DNA from: Sipunculus nudus
Taxonomy: Eukaryota > Annelida > Sipuncula > Golfingiida > Sipunculidae
Length of the DNA stretch: 64,000 nt
NCBI GenBank assembly: GCA_026874595.1
Contig: CM049313.1
Location: forward strand, 42,996,659 to 43,060,658
Direction of reading: 5' to 3'
Each line of letters starts with the position of its first letter. Position 1 is the first letter of the stretch. Of the stretch, positions 49,582 through 64,000 are shown in pieces. The notes under the pieces are model-generated. The model saw only the letters and a list, made by a program, of their open reading frames with translations. It was not told where the DNA came from and ran no database searches. The position numbers were made by a program, and so were the translations under genes.

Positions 49582-50626
49582 CTGTGCAGCTAATTGCCGA
49601 TTATGCGCCAACATTTCCTATCTGCTGGCAAAAGTTCTATGGCCGATTTTACTCAAAGTTTTTATGATGACAATGCTTATACAAGTATGGATATGACGAA
49701 TTATATAATTTTTATAATTCAATATACATAAGCTTTGTTCAACAGCTATAAACACTGACGATTAAGTGTCTAACCTCAACTTGTCAGAATCCTTCTGAGC
49801 ACGAAGAAAACAGGCCACAGTCATCCAATTTCGGGTTCACGAGGAGATCTTAAACAGTCTGTTGTGGTTGCCATATTACAAAAATTTCTATAACCCTGGC
49901 CATTGAGACGCTAAATTATAAACCTTTCTAGCTCTTGTAGTTTAAATGTGTGCTCTGTAAACGGACAGCGGTGGAATAACGACAAAAAATTCATATCGCA
50001 ATATCTCAACATGGCTTGTAATCAGCTGAACTAACAATCCCAGTTTGTGTCGAGCAAATTGTAAAATGAGGGTCACGCAAAAAGTAACAGCACAGGCTTC
50101 ACACAAATAAAAACATCCCCTGTATAATTTATGTACACTGCCGCCATTTATTTGTTCCTGACTGGAAGGGGGCCAATATGAGAGAGGCCATACTGCATCT
50201 AGTATCTAATGGAAACATCTAAATTGTTTTGAAAAGAAAAAAAAACTTTAGTATAATTTGATATGCGCTGCAAAAGCACGAAATAACTCTTTACTATCTC
50301 ACCACAACTGCCAATACGAACCAAAAGAAATCTTAAAAAGTTCTGGTTGAGCAATAGCAATGTGATGGCATATATTTGGTAACAAACTAATCTTCTAACA
50401 ACCAAACTATGAAACAGAACAAAGCGTAACGTGGTGATTTAACTTAATTCTGTAGTTTAATTGTAATTAAACCCGTAATAAAGCAGTTTGAACGTTATCG
50501 ACCTCGCAGGTCTCGGGTCAAAAATGACACAGCACTTTTGTCAAAACATCATTTCCAACAAATCCGTTAACTTCTGTTGTATTCTATGCAGTATTCGTGT
50601 TAACAGAGATTACTTTTTATACCCTG

Positions 50627-50629
<3 letters not shown>

Positions 50630-50687
<58 letters not shown>
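50630..50687. repeat. (TA)n microsatellite, copy 2
   Basis: Counterpart of 2873-2922, about 8 bp longer. Confidence 0.95.
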
Positions 50688-50690
<3 letters not shown>

Positions 50691-50764
50691 GGACTCGCCA
50701 TTTATAAATCAACTTATCCTAACTAAGAAACGTGTCATTGCATTATAAAAATAAATTTACTTAC

Positions 50765-50861
50765 CGATGCTGCCATTATGATTCTGTGACATAACTAGAT
50801 TCAAAGTAAGCAAACAAGTATACCAAAGCATCCGAAAAATATCATCTTCTGGTAATGCCAT
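50765..50861 (-). CDS. Possible signal-peptide exon, copy C
   Basis: Identical to 3000-3096, with the same ATG and G|GTAAGT donor. Confidence 0.45.
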
Positions 50862-52571
50862 TGCATGCGCTTTAGATGCTCTCTATAATGATGTATCTAT
50901 AACCTAGCCGCAAAACATATGATCATATCTGTGATAGCCCGCCTGCGGTATGTACAGTTGTTCTCACTATCAGGGTATCTGTTTATCGGGGATAGCTTCT
51001 GCGCGGGTATAATTAATATAACCACGTACGGGGAGACCAAAGATACCAAGGCCACTCCAAAGAGTTATTTAGCTGGTCAAGAAAATATACGGAATTTGCC
51101 AGTTTACTGGTAAGAGACAAAAACAGTTTTCATTTATTCCTTTCCCTTTCGCAACAGTTTCTTTGTAGCACAAATTCAAGAACATTAATTAGCAACATCA
51201 ACTTGGATATGGTACACAGTAACTAAAAATTATGATAAACAATAATTTATATGGTGATTCCGTTAAACATATTTTGTGTGGCCTAATAATTGGATGTGCA
51301 AACATTGTTCATCACGACGCTGTGTCCCATATATTATTCGCGATGTGTCTTTGTTTTATATCATTATCAGGTTATACTAGCATTACAAGCCTGTTCCTAT
51401 GGTTATATAAGTGCAAATGGAAAAAGAAATCTCCGCTCTGGCTTAATTTGAGGTTAAACATTATTTTAATCATCCTGGTTTTCTTCGCAAAGCGATGGAC
51501 GAACATCATCATCATCATTATCATATGTTTTATTGATTACAGAAATTTAGATATAGGAATATTTTCCTGGGTGTACATTTACTGGATGGAAGCCAATACA
51601 ATTGGATAAACAGCAATGGTAAATTGTAGGAGTTGAATATGAAACTGATGAGGTTCTAGGCATAACAAAAGTGGGGTTAACAATTGTTTATAAATGTCAT
51701 ACATGAGCACACAGTGAGAGAAACAAATATGCCACTCGAAATTGTGTGTACAGGGGTGTATTTCAGGGGGCGGGCGCAAATTATATTTGCATATAATCTG
51801 AACTCAGTATGTATTCTGGCAACACTTTCCCAGTCAGCCAATGAAAGGTGTTATGATTTCAAACTCGCTAAAAAACACAGACTGGGCAGAAAAAAGAATG
51901 ATTTACTCATATTTCTTGTTCATTACATAATCGTGTTCACCTTGTTAACGCATAATTAATGTATATATTTAAAAACCTGCGTTTTTTTTTTTTTGTTAAT
52001 ATCAGAATGTATAAAAGCAGTCTAGATAAATGTTTTATTCATCTCTATTTCTAAAAACAATGGTAAATAATCAAGTTGATATCCTTTATCACAAATTTCC
52101 TTATCTCATACCCCCTTTTGTTTACCTTACATAGCTAACTTTGTGCGGCAAAAAGCACATATTATTTCACAGCATGGACAGATATGCTTCTTGAACTGTC
52201 CGAGCCCAGAGAATATCCCACATACACTAAAGAACACATTTTATGCGACGGCATCCCGATGTGAATTTTCCTCATATGTATGTACAATCTGCTGTAGCTG
52301 ACCTTTTCTAAACAATGCAGACTCGGCTTTTAGTGATACAGTGATGTTTGACCTTGGGAGTGAGACCTGGAAATGTGCAATGTCGACCTGCTTCTATAAT
52401 ATTATATATAATATATATATGAGGGGATACGCCATTTCTGTATGTGTGTGCGCAGTTGCATTACCAAGTGATGTGGAGGGAGAGAAAAATAAAATTTGCT
52501 TTGCAAATTATTCCTAGCAGGATGCCCTAAAATACTGTAACTAAATAAAGAGACAACGGAAGAAGCTATAA

Positions 52572-53228
52572 GGCCGCCTTTCCATACATGCGGATTTTCA
52601 CCCGCGCGGAACCCGCATGGGTCCCGCGCGGGGGCCCGTATGCGGGCAGCCCCTTTCCATACGTGCGGGTCCCCGCATGCGGGTTGTCGTGCACTTATAT
52701 AGTAATAATCATAATTTCTTAAAGTTTAGTGTACATAATATTTTAATCCAATATTCTGTTTAAACATTATATATATAATACAAGCCAGGCATGGCTTGCG
52801 ACGGGCATATCTCTCCTGCCACGTGTTTACGTTACCTAGAGTTGGACTCTGGGCCGTAGGGCCTGTTTAAATCACGATAAAAACATGTATATTAGGCCTA
52901 TCTTTTATTCAGTCTAATGCACTAACAGATCATATATCTTTTCCAAAGACAAGGAAAAATACCAGGAACTTATATACCGCAGGTGGCATCCGCATGCGGG
53001 CCCCCACAGAAATCCAACACTGCTTGATCAGCATGCGGGTCCCGCGCGGGGGCCTGCATGTATGGAAAGGGGACTGAGATAACACACGTGTTGGATTTTA
53101 TCCGCGCGGGTCCCGCGCGGGGGCCCACATGTATGGAAAGGCACCCGAAAGGGGACTGAGATAACACACGTGTTGGATTTTATCCGCGCGGGTCCCGCAC
53201 GGGGGCCCGCATGTATGGAAAGGCACCC
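52572..53228. mobile_element. PIF/Harbinger-like non-autonomous DNA transposon, copy 2
   Basis: Counterpart of 4812-5468 with the same TAA flanks and terminal repeats. One G to A change lies in the 83-bp repeat (CCCACATG). It arrived by the segmental duplication, not by a second insertion, because the flanks match too. Confidence 0.8.
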
Positions 53229-53809
53229 TAATGGACAAATGATTTGAGAAGCCTTTGGAAGCATACGCACAAAATAAAAGCAAAACTTTATATTAGCTGA
53301 TAGTGACGGAGATGCAAAGAATATTTTGAATTGTCAGATAGTTGACGAATAAATAAATTAGGTTATAAGACACCTAGAGCAAATTATACCAAATTATTGC
53401 AAATTATATAATGGCTGGCGTTAAAAATTTATAATATAATTTTGCAAGAGCAGGAATTCCTGAACTGTAATCGGCATTCTATACAGAAGATAAAATCTTT
53501 CAAGGACAATTAACAGATGACAGGTTGGATTCTTCCTATTTATATTTATGTCATATCAAGGCACGGAAAGTGGTCTTCCCTTGACCCGACCGTATTATGT
53601 TATCGTCCTGTGTTGAACAACCGACCAACAGATCTAATATAGGAGGATAGAGTCCAGAGATTTAGGCATATATGAAGGCAAAATAAAAATAGCTACTAAT
53701 ATATTTAGTTAACGGTCAGGTATGTTATAAACCATGTACGCAGCCACTTGAGGTTTGTTAACACATTTTTTTTTAAATATATTGCATTTTAGTGATAACG
53801 TTTCACGTT

Positions 53810-53811
<2 letters not shown>

Positions 53812-53872
<61 letters not shown>

Positions 53873-53878
53873 TATATA
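53812..53878. repeat. (TA)n microsatellite, copy 2
   Basis: Counterpart of 6052-6116, with slightly different length. Confidence 0.95.
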
Positions 53879-55607
53879 CCCAAGGTAGAGTAGCCAGGCT
53901 TGTCAATTTTATCCCTGGGCTGTGTCTAACCAGAGCTCTGTTTGAACCAAATGCAATCAAGCGGGCTGATACGACCCTGACAGGAATAATTTATTATTAG
54001 TGGGCTTGTCCCGTATATTGCCCTCGTATTGGCCTGAGGGTAGCATATCAGTCGATATCGACCAGTAGGGCTGAGGAATGATACGTCTACCCAAAGATAA
54101 TACAAAACAATGAACAGCTGGATAATAATATTTTAGTAAACGGCCACGCATGTTGTCAACACAACCAACCATGTGCAGTTTAAACTATTTCCAAAAAGTA
54201 TACCCAGGTAAAACACTTTAAATTAAAGAACACACGCGCCAGTACCTTCACAGATTAGAGAGAACATTTTTATCCGTTTCATTCTCGGGCGGTGCGTCAC
54301 AGAGCATACTGACGTCACACGCCCCGCAATGCTTGTCGATTTCATTCAGGGATCTTGCCTCACAGGGTACACTAAGGTTATGAAACCACTGTATTAAATA
54401 AATATAAGCTATATGGAAAAACAACAGACTCCACTATAGAAAACAAAAGATTCAATGCACAGCATAAAGTGGTGCCATGTAATAACAGGTGTGAAACATG
54501 AGACATTCCTCCAGCCCCAAAGAAACCATTTAAATAGTTCTTTGCCGTAAACTTGGTATCCTATCAAATAATGTCTTAGATAATTTGCATTAAAATACCA
54601 AAAGACAAAGGAGTCTCTAGTTTACTCTGTATCATTTCGCTGGATTTAGGGTTGTCGGTATCCATCATTATCGAAAGACAATGGAGTTGCTCTCTGGCTG
54701 ACTGTTTGTCATATGAAGCGAGTGGAATCTGTGTACTGTGGAAGAACAGGCCTATTCTGGAGTAACAGTCCCTGCCACACATGGCCAAGATATAGCTAGT
54801 ACCATTTCGACCCTCTGCCATAAGAAAGACTATCGCCTAACTGTCCAAAATAAACGCCTAGTCGTGTATTCAAGGCTAAGCCAAGGCAGTTTTGTCCGCT
54901 AGCCTTTCTTAAATTCTCTTCCTTTTTCCTTGTTTTCCACAGGCGTGCCTTCAAACATCGAGAGGCCTTGCTTAATCAACTGCTTTCTATGCCAGTGTTG
55001 CATTTAGGGCAACATTTAGGGATATACACATTTAAAGGCTTTGGTATGTGATGCATCACACCATCACAGGTTTCTAAACAGACCTATCCATAGGTGGAGA
55101 TTTTTGTTTTTGGTCTTCTTCTTCTACCTCTTTATTATTATTATTATTATGCTACTTTTTTATCCGATTTCATTGATACTTTCCCAAGATGTACCTCAAT
55201 TTGGGCCAATTACTTGACCCAGTTTCAGTGACCTTGGCCTATTTTTCAAGATCAAAGGGGTGAAAAAGCGCAAATTTTTCAGATGTTAAATGTCGATTTT
55301 CTTCTTATCTATAAAGTGTACAGTAAATAATTTTACCTAGAGAGCTAAACCTTTTACAGACATGTGTCGTTTACAATGTAGGAGTGTCGTAGTTTTGGAA
55401 TAAATTGAAAAAAAACGAAAATGTGACGTCAGCATTTTCAGCTCATCTAGCTATGAATCCTCGAAAACAAACGGCCAGATTTCATTTATTCTTTACAGAA
55501 CTATAACTCATCCAGACTTTTTGAAAATGTTAGATCAGTCAGAATACCCAGCAGTGGAGAACTCGGAGGAGGGTAGGTGGAGATCCGTGACTGTCTTACG
55601 ACAGCTA

Positions 55608-56199
55608 CTATAGTCCGTCCCAGTACCCGTGTCCGCATGTTTTTCCGGAATAATTTTTTATACAAGTAAAGCAGTGTAAACCTTTCCTGTCTAAAGGTTG
55701 CAGGAGCTATTCCGCCGACTACCTGCGTAAAAAGTAATACCTTACCTTGCCTTGATTTTATATGAGACAAATAATCCAAAATATGAAAAAACAAGCTACA
55801 GCGTTTACGACTTATTCCTTAGCTGAGTACTGATAATAAACAAGCCAGTCAAACTTATGACGTCAGTCAATTGATGATGACGTGCGACCGATCACTGTGA
55901 CGTCTTTGTGACGTCACTGTTGTCTAACAAACACCAAAGGCAGCCATAGACATGGAAAGTGTAACATGGAGGAATGTACTGTCTAGCAGTGCCGGGAAGA
56001 CGCCATTCACGGTATTTCAGCAAAAATAACGCAAAAGAGTCGCAAAGTAAATACATTTTTCATGATATATAACAACTTTACACAATATCGGCGGAATATC
56101 TGTATATCTGCTTCAGGCCAAAGGGCATTTTTAAAGAATATTTTAAAAAATAATTATCGCGAAAAAACATGCGGACACGGGTACTGGGACGGACTATAG
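55608..56199. mobile_element. TIR element (MITE-like), copy 2
   Basis: Counterpart of 7846-8437 with both 37-bp arms intact. A few substitutions inside (TTTCCTGTCTAAAGG against TTTCTTGTCCAAAGG) make this a small cluster of differences between the duplicates. Confidence 0.85.
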
Positions 56200-57642
56200 A
56201 AGTCTAGCTTAGTTTGCCGTTGTCCCATACTCTCTTTTTCAGCTCGTACATAGTGCTGCCTTTTCTTGTTCTACAGCTCTACACCAAGAGAGAGACTTAG
56301 ATAGTCAACTGGTAAGACTATGAAACTGAAACTACGCCTAGAAAGTATGGCACCATCTGTAAAGATCACATCTGTTTAACGGTCTCTTTCCTGAGATGCT
56401 CGATGATAGCCACTACGTCACTTCTCATTAACATGTAATGAAAACTTTTCAATTTCTGAAGTCAAAATTTTGAAAAAAAATACTCATTTATTACTCATTA
56501 AATTCACCTTCCTCATAGGAAGTGTTAACAATGATAAAAAAAAGCCACGGTCATAATTATATTTTGAGTTATACTGGAAAAATATGAAAAGTACATTTCG
56601 GTACGCAGAAAGTAGGTTATCTTAGGTGGCGCCACCAAAAATTTACTTTTCGCATATTCATTAAAGGATCATTATTTCTATAAAATTCCGAGATGACAGC
56701 TGCAGCGGATGTTGATGTTACTTGTCACATACACACTGCGCAGTCTCGGACTGGTCAGAGTACAACCCTGCTGGTTAGGATTTATAGGGGTCAATATCTG
56801 CCACAGACAATGCATCGGGGCTTCAAAGTACACCAGCGGCGTAGATATAAATGTAGTGAAGAAGATAATGTAGTCCGTTCAATTGTTTGACAAGAATTGA
56901 TTCAAGGCAAATTACATATACATAGGTTTGTGGTAAGGACTTCATGGAGTAAGTTAGGCCAAAATAAGAAAAAAGGATGGTTCGCAGGCAATTTTTTTAG
57001 AAATCAATGCGGGCGGGCTTTTTTTTTTTAATTTTTTTGTATGTTTAGATAAAAATGTCAAATGATAAAGGAAAGCATGATAATAACATATTTATTTTGA
57101 TGAACAAGTAAAAGCACTAATTAACAAAGGAAATTGTATGATTTTATCTTCTTGAAAGAAATGTCCGAGCGGCTGCAGCTCAACATTGGTAAGTTTCTAT
57201 TGAAAATAAAAATAAAAAATTTTGATGCGGGCGGTACCTGAGAACCATACCTTTTATTTTGTTTAGCCTTAAATTTTTAGGCATATTCATGTGAAATGTC
57301 AACAGGTGTTCCATCAAAAAGTAAACAAGGCCTACGGGCCTAATGCCAACCTGTGCAAAGTTTGGGAGTATTAATGAAGGTTTATTTTTAAAATTTAATA
57401 TTGATCCTCTCATGTCCTGCATATCTACCTTAGTCATTATGATTTCAGAAAAATGGACGTTTCGGACCTGCAAGTTTGGGACTAGGTTATTTTAAAACTA
57501 GAATACGGGTAGTCGACAAGCGACTACGTGTATCCGCCGAAATAAGAGTGGGACGGGTGAAGTGAGGCATGGATTGAGTGGCAAGGGGAAATAGAGTGAG
57601 GTGTGTTGCATATTAGCAGGGATGTCTGCAGCCGAAATGTGA

Positions 57643-58524
57643 ATGTACCTAACAAAAAATCCAGGAAGCTGTCAAAGTTGTATACATATGTAAATAGTCA
57701 AACCACTGCCGAGATATGAGTGATTTTATCCCACGGCAGACAAACAGACGGCCGCTGTCCAAAAATGGTTGCAGGTGGTGCCACTAGTTTTGCATATGAT
57801 AAAGAGCTATGTGAGATCTATACACATGCAAAATTTTGGCCCAATCGGTCAAACAGTTCCCAAGATATGAGCTTGGATGTCTGCAGCGTAAATGTGAATG
57901 TAGGTTGCGCCACCTGTCATAAAATCAAGAAAGCTATCCCAGATGTATGAACCTGCAAAATTTTAGGCAGATAAGTCAAACCACTGCCGAGATTTGAGTG
58001 ATTTTATCCCACGGTAGACAAACAGACAGACGCTTTGCAAAATGGTTGCAGGTGGCATCACCATTTTTTCCTATGATAAATAGCTATGTGAGATCTATAC
58101 ACATGCAAAATATTGGCCCAATCAATCAAATGGTTCCTGTGTTATGAGCTTGAATAACTGCAGCGTTAATGTAGGTGGCGCCACCTGTCATAAAATCCAG
58201 AAAGCTGTCCAGGATGTATACACATGCAAAATTTCAGGTGGATAAGTCCAACCAATGCAGAGATATGAGTGATTTTATCCCAAGGCAGATGAACAGATGG
58301 ACGCTGTGCAAAATCGGTTGCAGCTGGCGCCACCATATTTTATGTATGTTATAAAGCTATCCAAGGGCTACATGTGTGCAAATATTTTTCCTGATCGGTC
58401 AAAAGGTTCCCGAGATATTTGGGTTAATGTGTCAAAACAGACGCACAGATGGACGCACTGGAGAGAGGAAAGGTCAGAGGTCAACGCAAAATATTTTGAC
58501 ACCAGTTCACATGTGACCCGATAA
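57643..58524 (+). repeat. Tandem repeat, about 275-bp unit, copy 2
   Basis: Counterpart of 9880-10761 with two or three substitutions. Confidence 0.85.
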
Positions 58525-59027
58525 TCGTGTTAAGTTTCGGAAAAAGCTGTCCAGTGGTCTCAGAGTTCTATTCCGGGAACGAATGCACCGGCGGCAGAAC
58601 CTGGTCAAGAACATAGCATCCGCAAAACTTTGTTTTGGCGGATACAACTAAGATGTATCAGCCAGGATATTTTTTATATGTTTTTTTTGCCAGGGAGGAT
58701 TATTGGGACAGATGAACGGAGAATATGGTAGCATGTTTTCGAAGAAGAACATTTTTTAATGTTTTTTAGCTTCTTCCCTATAAAATCCAAGAAAATGCAG
58801 TAAGCCAAGAAATAAGCAAATTCCAATAGAATTTTTTAGATGACAAATTTTTTGCAAAAAATTTGGTGATGCTAGCTCCTGCCCTTTTTGAGACAGCTTT
58901 GACGCACGACGGAAGACGGACAACGCCACACCATTGCATACACTCACAGATTGGTTTAAAATGTAAACCAAGTTTTATCAAACAATTGAAAGCTATAGAT
59001 CCAATAGTTCTAATCTGGGAATTTTGC

Positions 59028-59076
59028 GTCTAGACGATGTGTCTAGACGTCTAGACGCTGTGTCTAGACGTCTAGA
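59028..59076. repeat. Direct repeat of TCTAGACGTCTAGA, copy 2
   Basis: Identical to 11265-11313. Confidence 0.9.
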
Positions 59077-62000
59077 CACATTGTCCAGACACCAGGCGGG
59101 CCAGGTCAGTTGCCATGGTGATGTCTGGACCCCACCTGGTTGTACTGAGTTACCTCTCGACTTGGCTACTGAAACTCAACATGTTGTCAAATCTGTTTTC
59201 AAACACAGAAAGCCTTTTTTCAATTTGCTACACTGCTTTTTTAAAGCTGCATTTACCCAATCTATTCTTATAAAACTGGCAGAACCCTACCATAGAATAA
59301 TTCTTGTAAAGTTTAAACTGATCAGCTTAACAGTTTCATTATAAAACAGTGTATAAGCTAGAAGAGTCTAAAATTACATTTTCGCTTGTAAACAAGGGAC
59401 CCATGGGTCACGGCGCTCAGCTGTTATATATGATAAAAAATATGATTTGGGAAAGAGGCACATGCTTGTTTTGTGTGGTAATAAATATAAGCTTTATTAT
59501 GAATTGTTGGTGTTTAGCTTATGTATGATTTTGATAGTATCTTTGGAGACAGGGAAGAGGATTGATTTCATTTATTTTATTAACAAATGGAGTGCTATTG
59601 TCACACAGATTTTGACTTTGCCATATAACTTATAAGCAGAAAATATAATTCAAGGGTTAAAGTATTTATTAAAAAAATTTCAAATATTGTCCCAAATATA
59701 ATTTCATTAAAAATAATAAGAGAATCATATGATTTTTTAAAATAAAATATAACTGAAATGATTATTAAATAATATTAAAGAATATATTTATGAATGCATT
59801 CATGAATACATTTTGAAAGTATTTGCACTGGTATTTATATACTTTCAGTTTTACCTGAATTCCCATTCTTATGCAAGAAATTTTATAATGGAGTACATTT
59901 TCATATTCGTATTCAAATACATTTGCAAAGTATTCGCACCATGTCTGGTGTTTATTCAGTTTTCACCAAACAATGATGTTGAGAATCCAGAATATACAAA
60001 ATTCGCACATAAAATTAAATAATGATCATAAGTACCTCATTTTATGGCTTTTATTTATATTAAAATAAATTAATGTAATATATTCATTTTGGACTAATTC
60101 CACATCAATGTACACACTAGACACAGTAGGAATCTAGATTAATATTATCAACTGCACCTTTGTCTATCATGACTTTCCTTCATATGATCCCAAATGATTA
60201 GTAATGAATAATATGATTTATTTTTTTATCATTAAAATTGAACTGAAAAATACCAGGTGACTGCATGGTGTTATTTGGATACATGACATTCTATCCATCG
60301 ATACAAGATTCTTATATCATCAGTAACTGCAAGTTAATTTCCTGTTGTTATCAATTAACAAATTCCTTTTCTATTTTTCTTTAATTTATTATTAAAAACC
60401 AATAAAAATTTATAAATTTATTGTTTAAAGTTACGTTGTTGGTAAAAACTTCTATATGAATTGGGTTGGACACCTGGATCAACTGTGGCTGGCCATAAGC
60501 TGCCTGGCTGCCCTAGTGTATGCCTCACTTGCCTCAAAGTTGGGCAAAATTTAAGGTACTAATTTTATATTTATACTTATAACTAATAAAATTTGGGTAT
60601 TCAATTGAATCTTGATTAAATAATGTTAAATCCCTGACAAAAAATCTCTAGTTTCAGCAATCCTCTTGTTAAGGAAGTAAATATATTTCTTGATTTTTTA
60701 CAGAGTGCAATATGTTAGGGCCCATAACTTAAAACAATTACGCAACACTAACATCATTTTTGGCATGTGCATAGATAAAGTATAGAAAAGGATGTATATT
60801 ATATATGATTAAAGTCAGATTAGTGGTTTTGATATTAGGCAGTCTTGAAGTGTAACCATGGTTTTTAATGGAACAAGTGACCCAGGGATCATGACGCTCA
60901 GCTGACCAGGAAGACATTGACAAAAGTAATTTTATCATCTGAATGTCAAATTTGAATGAAATACTTTTTCCAAACTTGACCTTTTGTATAAAATCATCCA
61001 GTATTCATTGAGGTACTATGGAGCTCTGTAGCATGAAGGATATGGGTAACAGACACCTATTTTCAAGGTTTACAAGATGACTTTTCAGGGGTCTCCCAGC
61101 ATGTCAAAAAATAAAATTCTAGGTCCAGTTATTATGATTTGTGCCCTGTTAACAGATGACTTACAGTCAGCTGAGCTAAAAATGAAGTTTTTCAATAATA
61201 TCTTGAAGGTATTAAGTCCTAGTGACCAAATTCTTGGCATGGTAGGGTATTTTGGAGACATCTAATTGTATGCCAAATTTTAGGAAATCAGAGCTGAAGC
61301 TGGGGAGCAGAGCTCTTGCAAACTGCATAACACTAGCTTGATGTAAACAATATGTTACATGGTGCTTGAAAACTTGAATAAAATCTACAGTTTTTGATCA
61401 ACTGGTTTCAAATATTTGGGGTAAACAGACAAAATGTTAACAAAAACATGCTGTAAAAATAAAATCCACAGTACTTACAGGAAACAAACGTGCCATGGTA
61501 AAAGTTGGGCAAAATTTAAGATATCAATTTTTTATTTTTGTTATTATTTTTTAAAAAATTTAAGATTTTTATCCAAATTTGGGTATACAATTAAATTTTG
61601 ATTAATGAAAGTTATATTACTGGAAAAAAAGTCCATAGCTTTAACATGTTTTGTGTTAAGTGATCAAATATCCTTCCTGATTTTTTACAAAATGCATTAT
61701 GTTTGGGCCCATAACTTTTCAAAATTATACAATACAGACATAATTTCTGGCATGTACATAGGAACTAAATAGAGGGATATTTATGGTAAATATGAGGCAA
61801 AACAGATGAGTGGTATTGATATTAGGCAGTCCTGAAGTGTGAAAATATGTTTTTAATAAAAAATTCAGGTTTTTCCTTAATTTCTCAAAGGAACGAAGTC
61901 GCAAAGACCCAGTTTTCGGCTTGGTAGGAGATCTTGGGGACTTCTAACATTATGCCAAATTTTGGATTCCTAGGTCTTACGGTTTCAAAACGTGCCATAT

Positions 62001-62087
62001 CTACGGACGGACGGACGAACAACCGGACGGACGACGGACAATGGACCACGACTATAGCTCAGATGACTTATGGTCAGCTGAGCTAAC

Positions 62088-64000
62088 AAGTGACCTATGG
62101 GTCATGACGCTCAGCTGCCAAGCATGACCTGCGACATCATGGGCTGCAATTCACAACTTCTAGTAAAATTGTTGCAGAACCTATATGCCAGGAACTAATC
62201 CCACAGCTTGCCCGATACCTGTCAGTCTCAAAAGGAATACCACACAGGCCATATATAAGATCAAAATATAGCAAAAGATAAAGGAAATCCATGCAAGAAT
62301 TATTGTGAAACGGGTGCTTCCATATTAATTTTTATTCAATACAAGCCAACTGTACTGAGCTTTCATAAATGATGGTCATATTTATTAAGAAAACTTTGAC
62401 CCAAGGCAAGATTACATTAATATACATCCCACTGCATTCACTTTAATAGTTCTTGAGATAATATGTTCTAAAGGAATTTAAAGATGGCGTCCTGGTGGCC
62501 ATATTGGATTTCTGACAGGTCGGAAATTGAACAACAAACATCCTCTAAAAGGGACCAAACATCATGAAAAAATCACAGAAACTGTCCTGGCAAAAGGATT
62601 TCTAAAATGGCAACCTGGCAGACATAATGATTTTCTGACAAGTCACACATCCTCCAATAAGACGCTAAACTTGTAGCAATTGCTTCAAAGAATGTAACAG
62701 TTATGAATGTCCAAAACAATTCAAAAGGCATGATCAGGTTGGAGAGCTCTCATATCAGATTTATGAACATGCAAATGTAAAAAGTGCAAGGCCAATTTGT
62801 TTTAATTATCAGCTTGCTATTCAATGGGGTCAGCAGGGTAGGTAAACTGCAAAACCTAAAAGAAAAGAAATGCAGAAAGCATCACTAAGAGTCTTGTAAT
62901 CAAATAAAGCCATCCTAAATCCAGGTACAGACCCACATGTTATCAGAACAAACACTTGCTGGTATATCTGATGATTTGTATAATAATATTCAGATATCTA
63001 GAAAACTAAGTTTATTGCTATGATTCCATGATATAACTGCAAAATGTTCCCATCATTTTATAAATCAGTAGCTAAACTTAACACTTAACTCTCATAGTCT
63101 TAATGCCTGGCCAAAGCATTCCGGCAACAGTGTTTTTGTTATGCACTAATGATATATCCTTATCACTCCATGAGCTGATACAAAAGGGAGTCATATATCA
63201 CAAGTGTCACTGACAATTATGGGCACATAGTGAGATGTACCAGTTGTGAGTGCCATATGGTTATATATACAAGAAAACAAGAAATATAGAGATGGTCTAC
63301 AAAATAAGTTATTGAGAACATCCCTGACCTATGACCTTGGCCTTTTGCCCACATATCAACTGGATTCTTTCTAAATGATGGGTAACTACTAACCACTTAC
63401 ATCTGGCCGGGTGTAATTACTTGGCAACCAATGAGTGAATAACTTAGACCTGCAACCTTTAACCTCCTGACCAGCTGACCTCAAAATCAATTAGTTATTT
63501 CTTCATGCAAAAAGACCCATAAATATGAAATTTGAATCAAATTCAGTGATGCATAGATGTGGCATATGTGAAAGACTGAAGGTTTGGGTTGAACAGTTTC
63601 ACTTGAAATATGTTCACAAGCATTTAGAACAATATTGTGACCTTGACCTTTGACCTTTTGAACTCAACATCAATAGGCTTCTTCTCCTATTGGTAGGTAA
63701 GCCATATATAACAGATGGAAAGTATAGATTGAAAAGTTTGCTGAAAATGACTCCACGCAAGAAGAGGGTGCTGTGAACTTGACCTTTGACCTCAAAATCA
63801 ACAGGTCTTTTCCCCTGTTGGTAGAGAAGCGATATCAGTGCTGAAAGGTTTGAAATGAAAGGTCTAGCTTGAAATGTGTCCACAACCTTTTCAAAGAAGT
63901 GGATCCTGTGACCCTGACCTTTGACCTTGTGACCTCAACATCTATAGGATTCTTCTGCCACTTAGTAGGTGAGCTATATGTGAAAGATCAAAGAATTGGG
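62088..64000 (+). repeat. Long GCTCAGCTGACC-bounded element, copy 2, cut by window end
   Basis: Counterpart of 14325-16238. The half-site arrays begin at about 63639 and the right end lies beyond the window. Confidence 0.6.

Larger units (their letters stand above)
49057..52160. repeat. 3.1-kb segment, copy C
   Basis: The large-duplication counterpart of 1300-4404, with a longer TA run and the 5-bp deletion near its end. Confidence 0.95.
47758..64000. repeat. Segmental duplication, copy 2
   Basis: This is a direct copy of 1-16238. By eye I find about 20 substitutions (for example C to A in the segment matching 8668, G to A matching 5367). The indels are an 8-bp longer TA run at 50630-50687, a 5-bp deletion at about 52158, a TA-length change at 53812-53878, and one-base changes in homopolymers. 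Divergence is therefore about 0.1 percent, well below the polymorphism usual in bivalves. Every repeat described for copy 1 is also present here at the matching position. Confidence 0.97.

Overview
The window is eukaryotic, AT-rich, intron-containing and dense in repeats. A PRRC1 orthologue, a multi-exon C-type-lectin-like receptor, a Ty3/gypsy remnant and long satellite-like repeats suit a mollusc, probably a bivalve. That assignment is inference from gene and repeat style, not a species match. Almost all open frames are short chance ORFs. The real coding signal lies in small exons flanked by splice sites.

Layout. (1) 1-16238 and 47758-64000 are two near-identical copies of one sequence, about 47.76 kb apart. 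I counted about 20 substitutions and a handful of indels by eye, mostly at microsatellites. Both copies are made of repeats: TIR elements, about 275-bp tandem repeats, and a family bounded by GCTCAGCTGACC. They also hold a possible small secreted-protein gene that looks broken. (2) 16860-19962 is a 1.54-kb head-to-tail tandem duplication. (3) 23055-25252 (minus) holds the last three coding exons of PRRC1. Its introns carry a tRNA-derived SINE and arrays of nuclear-receptor half-sites. The exons for its N-terminal part were not found. (4) 26211-29636 is an older, diverged third copy of 3.1 kb from the duplicated region. It abuts the 3' end of a decayed Ty3/gypsy element (integrase C-terminal part, pol tail and LTR, to about 30795). 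(5) 35886-45912 (minus) holds a type I membrane receptor gene: one or two alternative-looking upstream exons, two split C-type-lectin-like domains, a short stalk, a transmembrane exon and a cytoplasmic tail with several recognisable short linear motifs. The 5' end and signal peptide exon were not found. (6) 45913-47757 holds TA repeats and one unidentified coding-like ORF, and then the second duplicate begins.

The most informative result is the receptor. All eight exons from 44326 down to 35886 join in one continuous frame of about 383 codons. Two introns need GC donors, both at the same place in the two lectin-like domains. The tail carries a DSGMGS degron-like motif and an FPPPP-type EVH1 ligand. 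The 47.76-kb duplication is either a very recent tandem duplication or an assembly artefact, and read depth would separate these.
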